NCBI GenBank assembly: GCA_900556965.1
Contig: USQV01000016.1
Location: forward strand, 1-10,514
Source of the DNA: an uncultured Clostridium sp.
GTDB taxonomy: Bacteria; Bacillota_A; Clostridia; Lachnospirales; Lachnospiraceae
Length of the DNA stretch: 10,514 bases
Direction of reading: 5' to 3'
A model generated the notes under the pieces. It ran no database searches. It saw only the letters and a program-made list of their open reading frames with translations, and was not told the DNA's origin. Positions 1-6,706 of the stretch are shown here, piece after piece (the stretch's first letter is position 1; each line of letters starts with the position of its first letter). A program made the translations under genes and the position numbers.

Positions 1-191
1 ATTGCGGTGCATTCCTCTACTCGTCAATCGCCGTCAACCCGCGGGACTTCGTGGAAATCCCGGTTGTCCCGGAGATCACGAGCAAATTTGGTATCATCTG
101 GAAAAAGGGCATCTTTGTGCCCGACCAGCTCTCCAGATTTGTGGCGTTCGTTAAGAGCTATGATATGTCACCGTATCTGCAGCAGTTTTAG
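1..191 (+). CDS. LysR-family transcriptional regulator, C-terminal fragment
   Basis: This is the 3' end of a gene that begins outside the window. Reading from base 3 gives 62 codons and a TAG stop at 189-191. The peptide runs from CGAFLYSSIAVNPRDF through ITSKFGIIWKKG to VAFVKSYDMSPYLQQF. It has the alternating beta/alpha pattern and the 'G-I-I-W-K-K' strand followed by a terminal helix that closes the type-2 periplasmic-binding-like effector domain of LysR regulators. The helix-turn-helix DNA-binding half would lie to the left, so neither target nor effector can be stated. The gene faces the MATE transporter gene with only 39 bases between the stops. LysR proteins often regulate a divergent neighbour, so a convergent transporter is a weaker functional link. 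The family call rests on a short tail; another PBP2-type protein is possible. Confidence 0.62.
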   Translation, partial: CGAFLYSSIAVNPRDFVEIPVVPEITSKFGIIWKKGIFVPDQLSRFVAFVKSYDMSPYLQQF

Positions 192-225
192 CGGAAGATA
201 CCGGCATGCCTCGTCATATCATAGC
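157..225. repeat. Nested inverted repeat spanning the lysR stop codon
   Basis: GCTATGATATG at 157-167 is repeated in perfect inverted orientation as CATATCATAGC at 215-225. Inside it a second pair, CCGTATC at 171-177 and GATACCGG at 197-204, can pair with one bulged base. Most of the 69 bases could fold into one long interrupted hairpin. It covers the last lysR codons and most of the short gap to the convergent MATE gene. No uridine tract follows on either strand, so it is not a canonical intrinsic terminator. It could still block or protect the 3' ends of both converging transcripts. One 11-bp inverted repeat somewhere in 10 kb is not very improbable; the nesting and location make it worth noting. 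Confidence 0.5.
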
Positions 226-230
226 CTCTG

Positions 231-1589
231 TTATACCTGTTCCTCCCATTTACTTTTCCTGTAATACAGGATCGAAAGGATGGAACAAATGATCCAGCCC
301 ACCGGATATCCCATTCCGACCGTGTATTCGTTAAAAGCGAACTGTGTCACAAAATACAGGTAAATCTGTCTGCATACAACAAAGCTGAACAGCATGATAC
401 ACATCGGCCCCTTGGAGTCTCCGGAGCCTCTGAGGGCTCCTGCAAAGATCTGGTTGAAGGCACTGAAAAAGCGGAATGGCAGTGTCATGACAATGAACAG
501 TGTTCCATAATGCAAAACATCAGGGTGCCTGTTAAAGAGAGCTACAAGAGAATGTGCCGAGATTCCCATTAACGCCGAGATGACGAGCAGAACACCGACT
601 CCCATTGCTGCTGCCTGCTTTACTCCCTTTCTCGCACGTTTCACATTCTTTGCTCCAAGGTTCTGTCCAACGAAGGTCGTTGTTGCCTGACCCATACTCT
701 GAGCCGGCAGGATCGCAAACTGGTCAATTTTGGAATGACAGCTCCATCCGGCCATAATAGCTGAGGAACCAAGCCCGTTGACGTAGGCCTGAACAAGAGC
801 ATTTGAAAATGCGGTAAGCCCCTGCTGTACTCCCGCCGGAAGGCCGATCCTGAATATTTCAGCAAGACAGCTTTTATTAATATGGAGATCCCGGATCGTA
901 AGCTTATGTGCTTCCTTCGTTTTTACCAGTGTCGCACACGCAAGGATGGCAGATACAGCCTCGGAAATTACCGTTGCAATGGCAACACCGCTGATCCCCC
1001 AGTGGAAGACAGCTACAAAAAGGACATCCAAAACGATATTCAAGCAGCTGCTGATAATAAGAAACAGCAGCGGGCGCCTTGTGTCTCCGACAGCCCGGAG
1101 GATCGCACTACCCATATTATAAAGAAAAAGCACCGGAACTCCTGCAAAATAGATCCTCAGATATTCTGCTGCCGGCCCCATCACATCCTCCGGTGTGGAC
1201 ATCCATTTTAACATCAGGGGTACAACACCGACCGAAAGGACGGAAACGAAAAATCCGGAAAGAATTGCAAACAGGATCGTTGTTTCCACTGCCTCATGAA
1301 GCTTTTCATGGTTTCTGGAGCCAAAGCACATGCTGATCACAACGCCTGCACCGATCGATATCCCGTTAAAGAAATTTACCATCGTGTTGCAGATCGCTGT
1401 GGTGGCTCCCACCGCAGCCAGTGCTGAGGTTCCGAGGTAGTTCCCCACAACGATGCTGTCCACCGTATTGTAGAGCTGCTGGAAAAGATTTCCCAAGATC
1501 AGTGGGACTGCAAACAGGACAAGCTGCTTCCAGATCACTCCCTCTGTCATATCAATACTTTTATTTCGACCGACTGATATTTTACCCAT
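231..1589 (-). CDS. MATE family efflux transporter
   Basis: This encodes a polytopic inner-membrane antiporter of the MATE (NorM/DinF-like) superfamily, which exports cationic drugs or metabolites in exchange for Na+ or H+. The 452-residue product has the usual MATE length and about 12 hydrophobic segments in two similar halves. The N-terminal signature is typical: a short polar leader, then IWKQLVLFAVPLILGNLFQQLYN split by the first helix, then VDSIVVGNYLG and ALAAVGA (about residues 20-62). The reading frame is open up to 1655. I chose the ATG at 1589 because AAAGGAGG lies at 1603-1610, although the 13-base spacing is long, and because a promoter-like pair lies between 1617 and 1646. A further methionine 13 residues in (MTEGVIW) has no ribosome binding site. 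The gene is divergent from the EFR1 gene and convergent with lysR. The substrate cannot be told from sequence. Confidence 0.93.
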   Translation of the reverse strand: MGKISVGRNKSIDMTEGVIWKQLVLFAVPLILGNLFQQLYNTVDSIVVGNYLGTSALAAVGATTAICNTMVNFFNGISIGAGVVISMCFGSRNHEKLHEAVETTILFAILSGFFVSVLSVGVVPLMLKWMSTPEDVMGPAAEYLRIYFAGVPVLFLYNMGSAILRAVGDTRRPLLFLIISSCLNIVLDVLFVAVFHWGISGVAIATVISEAVSAILACATLVKTKEAHKLTIRDLHINKSCLAEIFRIGLPAGVQQGLTAFSNALVQAYVNGLGSSAIMAGWSCHSKIDQFAILPAQSMGQATTTFVGQNLGAKNVKRARKGVKQAAAMGVGVLLVISALMGISAHSLVALFNRHPDVLHYGTLFIVMTLPFRFFSAFNQIFAGALRGSGDSKGPMCIMLFSFVVCRQIYLYFVTQFAFNEYTVGMGYPVGWIICSILSILYYRKSKWEEQV

Positions 1590-1602
1590 TGCCTTTTCGC
1601 AT

Positions 1603-1610
1603 CCTCCTTT
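1603..1610 (-). promoter_or_regulatory. Shine-Dalgarno site of the MATE gene
   Basis: On the minus strand this reads AAAGGAGG, the only strong site near the 5' end of the transporter frame. It lies 13 bases before the ATG at 1589, longer than the usual 5-9. It supports that start over the longer frame that begins at 1655, because that frame would place this site inside the coding region. Confidence 0.55.
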
Positions 1611-1616
1611 GCACTT

Positions 1617-1646
1617 GTTATAGCCGAACAGTAAATTTGCTGCCAA
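1617..1646 (-). promoter_or_regulatory. Candidate sigma-A promoter for the MATE gene
   Basis: On the minus strand TTGGCA (1646-1641) is followed after 18 bases by TATAAC (1622-1617); each hexamer matches the sigma-70 consensus at five of six positions. The predicted transcript would begin near 1610, almost at the Shine-Dalgarno sequence, giving a leader of only about 20 bases. That short leader is the main reason for doubt. Weaker alternatives upstream (for example TTGTAT with TAAAAT) have poorer spacing. Confidence 0.42.
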
Positions 1647-1742
1647 TTTTAACACTTATGCAAATAATACAAAATTTTCACAAAAAAAGCAATACGATTC
1701 CCTTCATTTCTTCTGCCGTCTTGCCTACTTTTCCGTCTTCTA

Positions 1743-1771
1743 TTGACTATTCCATATAGCTGGCATATACT
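1743..1771 (+). promoter_or_regulatory. Sigma-A promoter of the EFR1-type ferredoxin gene
   Basis: TTGACT at 1743-1748 and TATACT at 1766-1771 are separated by exactly 17 bases, and each matches the consensus at five of six positions. The expected start site is about 1778, giving a leader of about 40 bases before the ATG at 1818. The stretch also carries TATA-type pentamers at 1755, 1766 and 1777, each 11 bases apart, which may be protein-binding repeats. Confidence 0.75.
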
Positions 1772-1817
1772 GAAGTTATACTTAATTACATTGTCAACAT
1801 ATACGGAGAATCTAAAC

Positions 1818-2639
1818 ATGAATATTTCAAAGATCTGCACAGTGTTCTTTAGTCCGACAGGCGGTACAAAAAAAGCTGCCGATGCACTTTCCAATGACCT
1901 TTCCGGCCTTTTAAATGTACCGGCAGAAGCCATTGATCTTACCCTTCCGGGAAACAGACAGGAGACCTACTCTTTTCCTGCGGACTCTCTGGTCATACTG
2001 GCCACACCGGTCTATGCCGGAAGGATTCCGAACAAGCTTCTTCCTGACCTCCAGAAATGCGTACACGGTGCCGGAAACACTCCCGTAATCCCGGTCTGTG
2101 TTTACGGAAACCGTAATTACGATGAAGCTTTACGCGAGCTGCTCCTTCTCACCGAGGAAAACGGCTTTATCCCGATTGCTGCCGCTGCTCTGATCAGCCA
2201 GCATGCTTTCTCTAAAGTCCTTGCAAAGGGACGCCCGGATGCTTCTGACCTGAAAAAGCTGTCCGATTTTGCAGGGGATATCGCAAAGAAGCTGAAAAGC
2301 GGAAAGGCTGCTGCTATCGACTACGATCGTCAGACACCGATCGCACCTTACTATACTCCCCTTAAGGCGGATCACACTCCGGCACGCTTCTTAAAAGCAA
2401 AGCCCCTTACCGACGAGCAAAAATGTGATAACTGCGGTATCTGTGTCCAGAAATGTCCGATGGGAAGTATCGACGTTTCCGATGTAAGAAATGTATCCGG
2501 CGTCTGTATCAAATGTCAGGCATGCATTAAAGGATGTCCAAAGCAAGCCAAATATTTTACCGATGAGGACTTTCTTTCCCACGTTCAGATGCTTGAAGCT
2601 ACATACATGGAGCGAAAAGAGCCTGTATTTTTCCTGTAG
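1818..2639 (+). CDS. EFR1-type flavodoxin-fold / 4Fe-4S ferredoxin protein
   Basis: This 273-residue cytoplasmic redox protein joins a flavodoxin-like domain to a bacterial two-cluster ferredoxin domain, the architecture known as EFR1 family. The flavodoxin part opens with a beta strand and an FMN-phosphate loop, FFSPTGGTKKAADAL (residues 10-24), followed by LVILATPVYAGRIP (58-71), a typical flavodoxin core segment. The C-terminal part has cysteines at 203, 206, 209 and 213 and at 230, 233, 236 and 240. These are two CxxCxxCxxxCP motifs able to hold two [4Fe-4S] clusters. It probably moves electrons between flavin and iron-sulfur centres; the partner is unknown. The frame is open back to 1743, but the ATG at 1818 has GGAGA at 1805-1809, eight bases upstream, and the conserved fold begins right after it. 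The gene is transcribed alone, between its own promoter and terminator. Confidence 0.9.
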   Translation: MNISKICTVFFSPTGGTKKAADALSNDLSGLLNVPAEAIDLTLPGNRQETYSFPADSLVILATPVYAGRIPNKLLPDLQKCVHGAGNTPVIPVCVYGNRNYDEALRELLLLTEENGFIPIAAAALISQHAFSKVLAKGRPDASDLKKLSDFAGDIAKKLKSGKAAAIDYDRQTPIAPYYTPLKADHTPARFLKAKPLTDEQKCDNCGICVQKCPMGSIDVSDVRNVSGVCIKCQACIKGCPKQAKYFTDEDFLSHVQMLEATYMERKEPVFFL

Positions 2640-2651
2640 TACCGAATCCTT

Positions 2652-2702
2652 CCCCTGCCCCTTTGCCTTAAAGGGTGCAGGGGATCTTTTCTTTTTCTTC
2701 TC
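2652..2702 (+). terminator. Rho-independent terminator after the EFR1-type gene
   Basis: CCCCTGC-CCCTTT (from 2652) pairs with AAAGGG-T-GCAGGGG (ending at 2683) around the short loop GCCTT, leaving one bulged base. A T-rich tract with TTTT, CTTTTT and CTTC runs to about 2700. The hairpin starts 12 bases after the stop codon at 2639. The opposite strand has no T tract after the hairpin, so it serves the plus-strand gene. The last codons of the convergent queH gene (stop at 2668) lie within the stem. Confidence 0.88.
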
Positions 2703-3321
2703 TCCGGGAAAAAACACAGCCACAGTAATTCTGTCTGTAAAGCCTGTGTTCTTCTGACAATTCGACTGACCTGCGGTATCCGTTTTTCTTTTTAAAATCC
2801 GAGTTCAGGAAACGGACGCCGTATTTCTTTCCGGCCTCCTCGCCAATGCGGTTCAATCTTTCCGCATCCTTAAGCGGGCTTATCGTCAGGGTCGTCGTAA
2901 AATAATCATATCCGCCCTCCTTCGCCAGTCTGGCTGCCTCATAAAGGCGGAGCTTAAAGCACTCGGTGCATCTTTCTCCTCCCTCGGGTTCCTTTTCAAG
3001 TCCCCTCACTGCATGATAAAACGTATCCGGGACATAATCTCCCTCGAAAAAACAGATCTTATTTCTTTTTTCGTCTCCCTCCTCGTTCATTTCCCGGATC
3101 AGGCGCTGCTGTTCCTTGACTCTCTCCTCGTATTCGTCCTCCGGCCATATATTGGGATTATAATAAAAAACAGTTATCTTAAAATAGCGGGACAGATACT
3201 CCAGCACATAGCTGCTGCAGGGGGCACAACAGCTGTGCAAAAACAGGGACGGTGACAGTGCCTCCTTCGACAATCCTGCCAGCAGACCATCCAGCTCCCG
3301 CTGATAATTTCTCTTATTCAT
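2668..3321 (-). CDS. queH: Epoxyqueuosine reductase QueH
   Basis: QueH (formerly DUF208) catalyses the last step of queuosine synthesis, reducing epoxyqueuosine to queuosine at the wobble base of GUN-anticodon tRNAs. It replaces the unrelated cobalamin enzyme QueG in many anaerobes. The 217-residue product has the family cysteines: HSCCAPC (Cys31, Cys32, Cys35), ERCTECFKLRL (Cys118, Cys121) and YCGC (Cys200, Cys202). It also has the conserved YYNPNIWPEDEY (53-64) and TTTLTISPLKD (142-152) segments. These cysteines are known to hold an Fe-S cluster and support catalysis. The frame is open to 3531 but would overlap rpoD. The ATG at 3321 has AGGAG five bases upstream and gives the normal length. 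It lies 61 bases after rpoD with a hairpin between and no promoter of its own that I can see. Expression may therefore depend on read-through from rpoD. Confidence 0.95.
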   Translation of the reverse strand: MNKRNYQRELDGLLAGLSKEALSPSLFLHSCCAPCSSYVLEYLSRYFKITVFYYNPNIWPEDEYEERVKEQQRLIREMNEEGDEKRNKICFFEGDYVPDTFYHAVRGLEKEPEGGERCTECFKLRLYEAARLAKEGGYDYFTTTLTISPLKDAERLNRIGEEAGKKYGVRFLNSDFKKKNGYRRSVELSEEHRLYRQNYCGCVFSRREEKEKIPCTL

Positions 3322-3343
3322 AGCTACTCCTTTTAAAACTGCG

Positions 3344-3377
3344 AAAAGGGACAGTCGGATATTCTCCCACTGTCCCT
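3344..3377 (-). terminator. Terminator-like hairpin between rpoD and queH
   Basis: On the minus strand AGGGACAGT (3377-3369) pairs perfectly with ACTGTCCCT (3355-3347); the loop can add a few inner pairs (GGA with TCC). TTTT follows directly (counting the last stem base), and a second TTTT lies seven bases later. The U tract is short, so termination may be partial, letting some transcription reach queH, whose ATG is only 26 bases beyond the stem. Confidence 0.6.
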
Positions 3378-3382
3378 CACTT

Positions 3383-4510
3383 TTACAGGAAATCCCGGAT
3401 ACGCTTACTGCGAACCGGATTTCTAAGTTTTCTAAGTGCTTTGGCTTCGATCTGACGGATACGCTCCCTCGTAACGTTAAATTCTTTTCCAACTTCTTCA
3501 AGAGTTCTTGGATGTCCGTCCTCCAGACCAAAACGTAAAACGATGACCTGACGCTCTCTCTCCTTCAGATCCCCTAAAAGTGCGTCGATATGTTCACGCA
3601 GCATTACCGATTCCACATTTCCTTCCGGAGTTACCGCATTGCTGTCCGCAACGAAATCTCCCAGATTGGAATCGTCCTCCTCACCGATCGGTGTTTCCAG
3701 AGAAGCAGGCTCTCTTGCGATCTGCATGATCTCCATTACCTTGTCCTCAGACATTTCAAGTGCCTCCGCCAGCTCTGTAACGGAAGGCTCGTATCCCAGC
3801 TCAAGGGTCAGCTTTCTCTGCATCTTAGACATTTTGTTGATCGTTTCAACCATATGCACCGGCACACGGATCGTGCGGGCCTGATCTGCCAGCGCTCTGG
3901 TCACTGACTGACGGATCCACCAAGTAGCATAGGTACTCAGCTTATATCCTTTTGTATAGTCAAACTTCTCAACGCCCTTGATCAGTCCTAAGTTTCCCTC
4001 CTGGACCAGATCCAAAAAGCTCATTCCGCGGCCCGTATAACGCTTTGCGATACTGACAACCAGGCGAAGGTTCGCTTCGATCAGACGTTCTTTGGCAGAC
4101 TCATCACCTTCTGCTTTCCTTTTTGCGAGCTTCAACTCCTCATCTGCGGAAAGAAGGGGAACAGTACCTATTTCTTTTAAGTACATGCGGACCGGATCCT
4201 CCGTTCCGATTCCCTCCAGAAGATCGATGGCATCAAGATCAATGTCTTCTTCCATTTTGTCGCCTGAGAAATCGTCATCAAGATCGTCCATAAGCAGAGG
4301 ATCGTCGTCCACAAGCAATGTGTCATCGATTATCGGAATCACATCAATGTTATTGTGTTCCAGATAACTGTAAATTTCATCCATCTGCTCCGGCCCCAGA
4401 TTATCGCCGACAAAAAAGTCATTGATCTCTGTCACATCAAGTGTATTCTGCTTCGACCTTCCCAGTTCAACAAGTTTTTTGAGCTTTACTAAAAATTGTT
4501 CCTTTTCCAC
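3383..4510 (-). CDS. rpoD: RNA polymerase primary sigma factor RpoD/SigA
   Basis: This is the housekeeping sigma-70 factor that directs core RNA polymerase to -10/-35 promoters. From the GTG at 4510 it is 375 residues, close to other Firmicute SigA proteins. Region 1.1 covers about residues 1-60. Region 1.2 begins at [11 protein letters not shown] (105-115). Regions 2.1-2.4 hold [12 protein letters not shown] (147-158), FLDLVQEGN (165-173) and [17 protein letters not shown] (194-210). Region 3 follows, and region 4.2 has [21 protein letters not shown] split across its helix-turn-helix (337-357). The GTG start has GAAAGGG eight bases upstream, and the protein then begins (M)EKEQFLVKL, as in related SigA proteins. 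An in-frame ATG at 4546 has no ribosome binding site. Residues 62-96 are unusually acidic (17 of 35 Asp/Glu). dnaG, a common partner of rpoD in Firmicutes, is not the immediate upstream neighbour. Confidence 0.96.
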   Translation of the reverse strand: MEKEQFLVKLKKLVELGRSKQNTLDVTEINDFFVGDNLGPEQMDEIYSYLEHNNIDVIPIIDDTLLVDDDPLLMDDLDDDFSGDKMEEDIDLDAIDLLEGIGTEDPVRMYLKEIGTVPLLSADEELKLAKRKAEGDESAKERLIEANLRLVVSIAKRYTGRGMSFLDLVQEGNLGLIKGVEKFDYTKGYKLSTYATWWIRQSVTRALADQARTIRVPVHMVETINKMSKMQRKLTLELGYEPSVTELAEALEMSEDKVMEIMQIAREPASLETPIGEEDDSNLGDFVADSNAVTPEGNVESVMLREHIDALLGDLKERERQVIVLRFGLEDGHPRTLEEVGKEFNVTRERIRQIEAKALRKLRNPVRSKRIRDFL

Positions 4511-4518
4511 GAGTAACG

Positions 4519-4525
4519 CCCTTTC
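4519..4525 (-). promoter_or_regulatory. Shine-Dalgarno site supporting the GTG start of rpoD
   Basis: On the minus strand this reads GAAAGGG, eight bases before the GTG at 4510. No comparable site precedes the in-frame ATG at 4546. It therefore decides in favour of the shorter protein. Confidence 0.6.
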
Positions 4526-4552
4526 AAGTGAAAAATGTGTTTGCATCCGGCA

Positions 4553-4575
4553 TATTTTCAGACATCCCGAAAATA
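4553..4575 (-). other. Hairpin in the rpoD mRNA leader
   Basis: TATTTTC and GAAAATA arms (4575-4569 and 4559-4553 on the minus strand) form a seven-pair perfect stem around a nine-base loop. It starts a few bases after the predicted transcription start near 4583. Stems at the 5' end can stabilise mRNA; no known riboswitch or protein-binding motif is recognised here. The pairing is visible, any role is a guess. Confidence 0.35.
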
Positions 4576-4589
4576 CACCACGATGATTC

Positions 4590-4618
4590 ATTATATACCA
4601 GCTTACTACATTTTTCAA
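4590..4618 (-). promoter_or_regulatory. Sigma-A promoter of rpoD
   Basis: On the minus strand TTGAAA (4618-4613) is followed after exactly 17 bases by the perfect -10 TATAAT (4595-4590). The predicted start is near 4583, giving a leader of about 70 bases. The stretch upstream is AT-rich with A tracts (4619-4660), which may act as an UP element. No terminator is seen after the lipid kinase gene at 4668, so rpoD can probably also receive read-through from the operon upstream. Confidence 0.8.
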
Positions 4619-4667
4619 CAAGTTTTTCAATTTATTTGTCTTTATTTTTCTTTTTTTATTCTTCTCC

Positions 4668-5567
4668 CTACGAAAGCTTATCTCCGCAGCGAAGGGCAAT
4701 AGCTTCCGAGAGGTTTTCGATCACAACCTCCCTTACAGCACCGCCAAACTCTCCGTCTAAGACCCACGGGATCTCATTTTCAGCCGTCACCTTCATCCTT
4801 GACGTCCTAAACCGGAAAACGTACTCATTTTCCTCCTCTTTAAGGAACATATAGGATACGATCTTCGACAGATCCGTCGGTGTTTTCGGTGTTTTTATAA
4901 AAAGAGCTTCAAAGGCTCCGTCATTAAATGATACATCTCTGGGAACAAGTCCCTTAAAGCCGCCGACGCTTGTTGTATTTGTCACCATTCCGTAGATAAA
5001 TTCACCCTCTGCAGCGCCATTTTCCCACTCGATCTTCATTTTCTGCGATTTTAAGGAGGCCAGATGCTTTACCGATTCCAGTATATAGGCCTGATGCCCC
5101 AAAATATTTTTAATATCCTGCGGTGTCATATAGGAGACCTCGGTAAAAGCGCCAAAGGCAGCAATGTAAACAAAGTATTTTTCCTCTCCGAACCTGCCGA
5201 TATCCACATGGTTTGTGGTACCGCACATCGCGGTTTGAGCCGACTGGAGCAGATCTCCGGAAATCTTCAAGCTTCTGGCATAATCATTGGTGGAGCCGGA
5301 CGGCAGATATCCCAGCACCGGACGCTTACTATTCTTCATCAGCCCCGAAACGACCTGATTTAAGGTTCCGTCGCCTCCGCTTACGACAAACAACTCCGTC
5401 TTATCCCCACATTCTCTCGCGACCCGCTCTGCATCTTCGGCATTCTGTGTTACATACACGGACGGAAAATATCCGTTTTTGCAGAAGCAGTCCAGAATAC
5501 CCGAAAGCTGATTTTTGATCTGTTCCCTACCTGATCTGGGATTAAATAAAAATATCATTGGCTTCAT
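4668..5567 (-). CDS. Diacylglycerol kinase family lipid kinase (YegS/DgkB-like)
   Basis: This 299-residue protein belongs to the DAGK-catalytic/YegS/BmrU family of ATP-dependent lipid kinases, which phosphorylate diacylglycerol or related lipids at the membrane surface. In Gram-positives DgkB feeds diacylglycerol, released during lipoteichoic acid synthesis, back into phosphatidic acid. Visible motifs are FLFNPRSG (6-13), the nucleotide-binding [13 protein letters not shown] (61-73), [15 protein letters not shown] (86-100) and a C-terminal WVLDGEFGG (268-276). There are no membrane helices, as expected for the soluble family. The ATG at 5567 overlaps the mutY stop by four bases (ATGA), so translation is probably coupled. 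It is the last gene of the operon that begins with the GntR regulator. The exact lipid substrate cannot be told; other YegS-like kinases act on phosphatidylglycerol or unknown lipids. Confidence 0.92.
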   Translation of the reverse strand: MKPMIFLFNPRSGREQIKNQLSGILDCFCKNGYFPSVYVTQNAEDAERVARECGDKTELFVVSGGDGTLNQVVSGLMKNSKRPVLGYLPSGSTNDYARSLKISGDLLQSAQTAMCGTTNHVDIGRFGEEKYFVYIAAFGAFTEVSYMTPQDIKNILGHQAYILESVKHLASLKSQKMKIEWENGAAEGEFIYGMVTNTTSVGGFKGLVPRDVSFNDGAFEALFIKTPKTPTDLSKIVSYMFLKEEENEYVFRFRTSRMKVTAENEIPWVLDGEFGGAVREVVIENLSEAIALRCGDKLS

Positions 5568-6706
5568 AGCTCGCTCACTCCATATCGTTGATCCAGATAC
5601 TTTTTATAAACAGAAAATGCGCTGGGGATCGGATATTTTTCCCGGATCTCCTCCCAGCTTCCTAAGATCAGCCCGTCCCCGGGCTTAACCGGAGATAATT
5701 CCCCGATACGTACCAGATAGCTTATCATCCGCCACTCGGTATGACTGAAAATATGCTTTGCCGGCGGTGCTTCCTCGACGGTGATCTCCCTTTTGGCCCA
5801 TGTCTCTGCCAGACACTGTGCCTCCTCCTTCGTGATCAGGCCCGGCACATTATAAAACTCATACATGGATGCTAAAAGCCCGTTCTCCGGGCGTTTTCTT
5901 ATGGCTATTTTATCCCCGCATTCCAGCAGCAATACGGTGATCTCCTCAATTTTCCGTTCTTTTTTTGGCGCTCTGTGCGGAATCACTCCTGTCAGCTCCT
6001 TCCTCCTCGCCTCACATACCGTATAAAACGGACATGACCCGCATATCGGTTCTCCCTTTGGGATACAAACCGTAGCACCCGTTTCGATCAGAGCCTGATT
6101 GATATCTCCTGACTGTCCTTCCTTTAGGATCCCGGCCACCAGCGCTTCCATCTTTCTTTTTACCTGCTGTCTGCCTATATCCTCCAGACTCCCCGTGACG
6201 CGTGATAACACACGCAGCACATTTCCGTCTACGGCGGGTACAGGAAGTTCAAAGGCGATGGATGCAATAGCTCCTGCCGTATAGCTTCCGATCCCCGGGA
6301 GTGCAAGGATCTGCTCAAAGCTTTTCGGAAATACTCCTCCGTATTTCTCCTCTATGATACCGGCAGCTTTTTTCAGATTTCTCGCCCTGCTGTAATATCC
6401 AAGTCCTTCCCAGTATTTTAAAAGCTCCTCCTCAGAAACCGCTGCCAGCTCAGATATATTGGGAAACCGTTCCATAAATCGGAAATAATAGGGTTTTACT
6501 GCCTCCACCCGTGTCTGCTGGAGCATGATCTCCGATATCCATATCTGGTAGGGATCTTTATTTCTGCGCCACGGTAGATCCCGCCTGTTTTTTTCGTACC
6601 ACGATAAAAGGGGCCCTGATGCAAGAGTAAGACGTTCCTCATCTGACAGTGTTCTGTCTTCGGAAACGAGGGTCTGGATTCCGCCGTACCATAACCGGCT
6701 AGACAT
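5564..6706 (-). CDS. mutY: A/G-specific adenine glycosylase MutY
   Basis: MutY removes adenine mispaired with 8-oxoguanine, preventing G:C to T:A mutations. Numbering below is for the longest 385-residue frame, from a GTG at 6721. The catalytic core contains DLPWR (48-52), WISEIMLQQTRV (61-72) with the catalytic Glu64, the helix-hairpin-helix LPGIGSYTAGAI (141-152) and VDGNV (164-168) with the conserved Asp165. A [4Fe-4S] site uses Cys219, Cys227, Cys230 and Cys236. The C-terminal NUDIX-like domain, which senses 8-oxoguanine, contains FSHTEW (325-330). The start is uncertain. The ATG at 6706 has GGAG nine bases upstream, ATG 6712 has no well-spaced site, and the GTG at 6721 has GAGGTG seven bases upstream. 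All overlap the birA 3' end, so translation is probably coupled. The conserved part begins near residue 33, so function is unaffected. Confidence 0.95.
   Translation of the reverse strand: MSSRLWYGGIQTLVSEDRTLSDEERLTLASGPLLSWYEKNRRDLPWRRNKDPYQIWISEIMLQQTRVEAVKPYYFRFMERFPNISELAAVSEEELLKYWEGLGYYSRARNLKKAAGIIEEKYGGVFPKSFEQILALPGIGSYTAGAIASIAFELPVPAVDGNVLRVLSRVTGSLEDIGRQQVKRKMEALVAGILKEGQSGDINQALIETGATVCIPKGEPICGSCPFYTVCEARRKELTGVIPHRAPKKERKIEEITVLLLECGDKIAIRKRPENGLLASMYEFYNVPGLITKEEAQCLAETWAKREITVEEAPPAKHIFSHTEWRMISYLVRIGELSPVKPGDGLILGSWEEIREKYPIPSAFSVYKKYLDQRYGVSEL

Noticed and set aside
7..264. 85-codon plus-strand frame at the left edge
   Set aside because: Its composition is Ser/Arg-rich and low in family signal, and it overlaps both the LysR tail in frame 3 and the MATE 3' end; it is a shadow.
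1583..1603. Seven-codon leader ORF (ATG CGA AAA GGC AAT GGG TAA) between the MATE Shine-Dalgarno site and start
   Set aside because: Its ATG touches the Shine-Dalgarno sequence with no spacing, so it is unlikely to be translated.
3322..3531. N-terminal extension of QueH to 3531
   Set aside because: It would overlap rpoD by about 150 bases and cross the intergenic hairpin; the ATG at 3321 has a good Shine-Dalgarno site and gives the family length.
4511..4699. N-terminal extension of RpoD to an upstream start, giving 438 residues
   Set aside because: It would include the promoter and leader, overlap the lipid kinase gene and add a basic, low-complexity leader absent from SigA proteins.
4528..4854. 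108-codon plus-strand frame over the rpoD promoter
   Set aside because: It is a serine/phenylalanine-rich product of AT-rich and antisense sequence with no ribosome binding site; the minus-strand promoter and genes explain the region.
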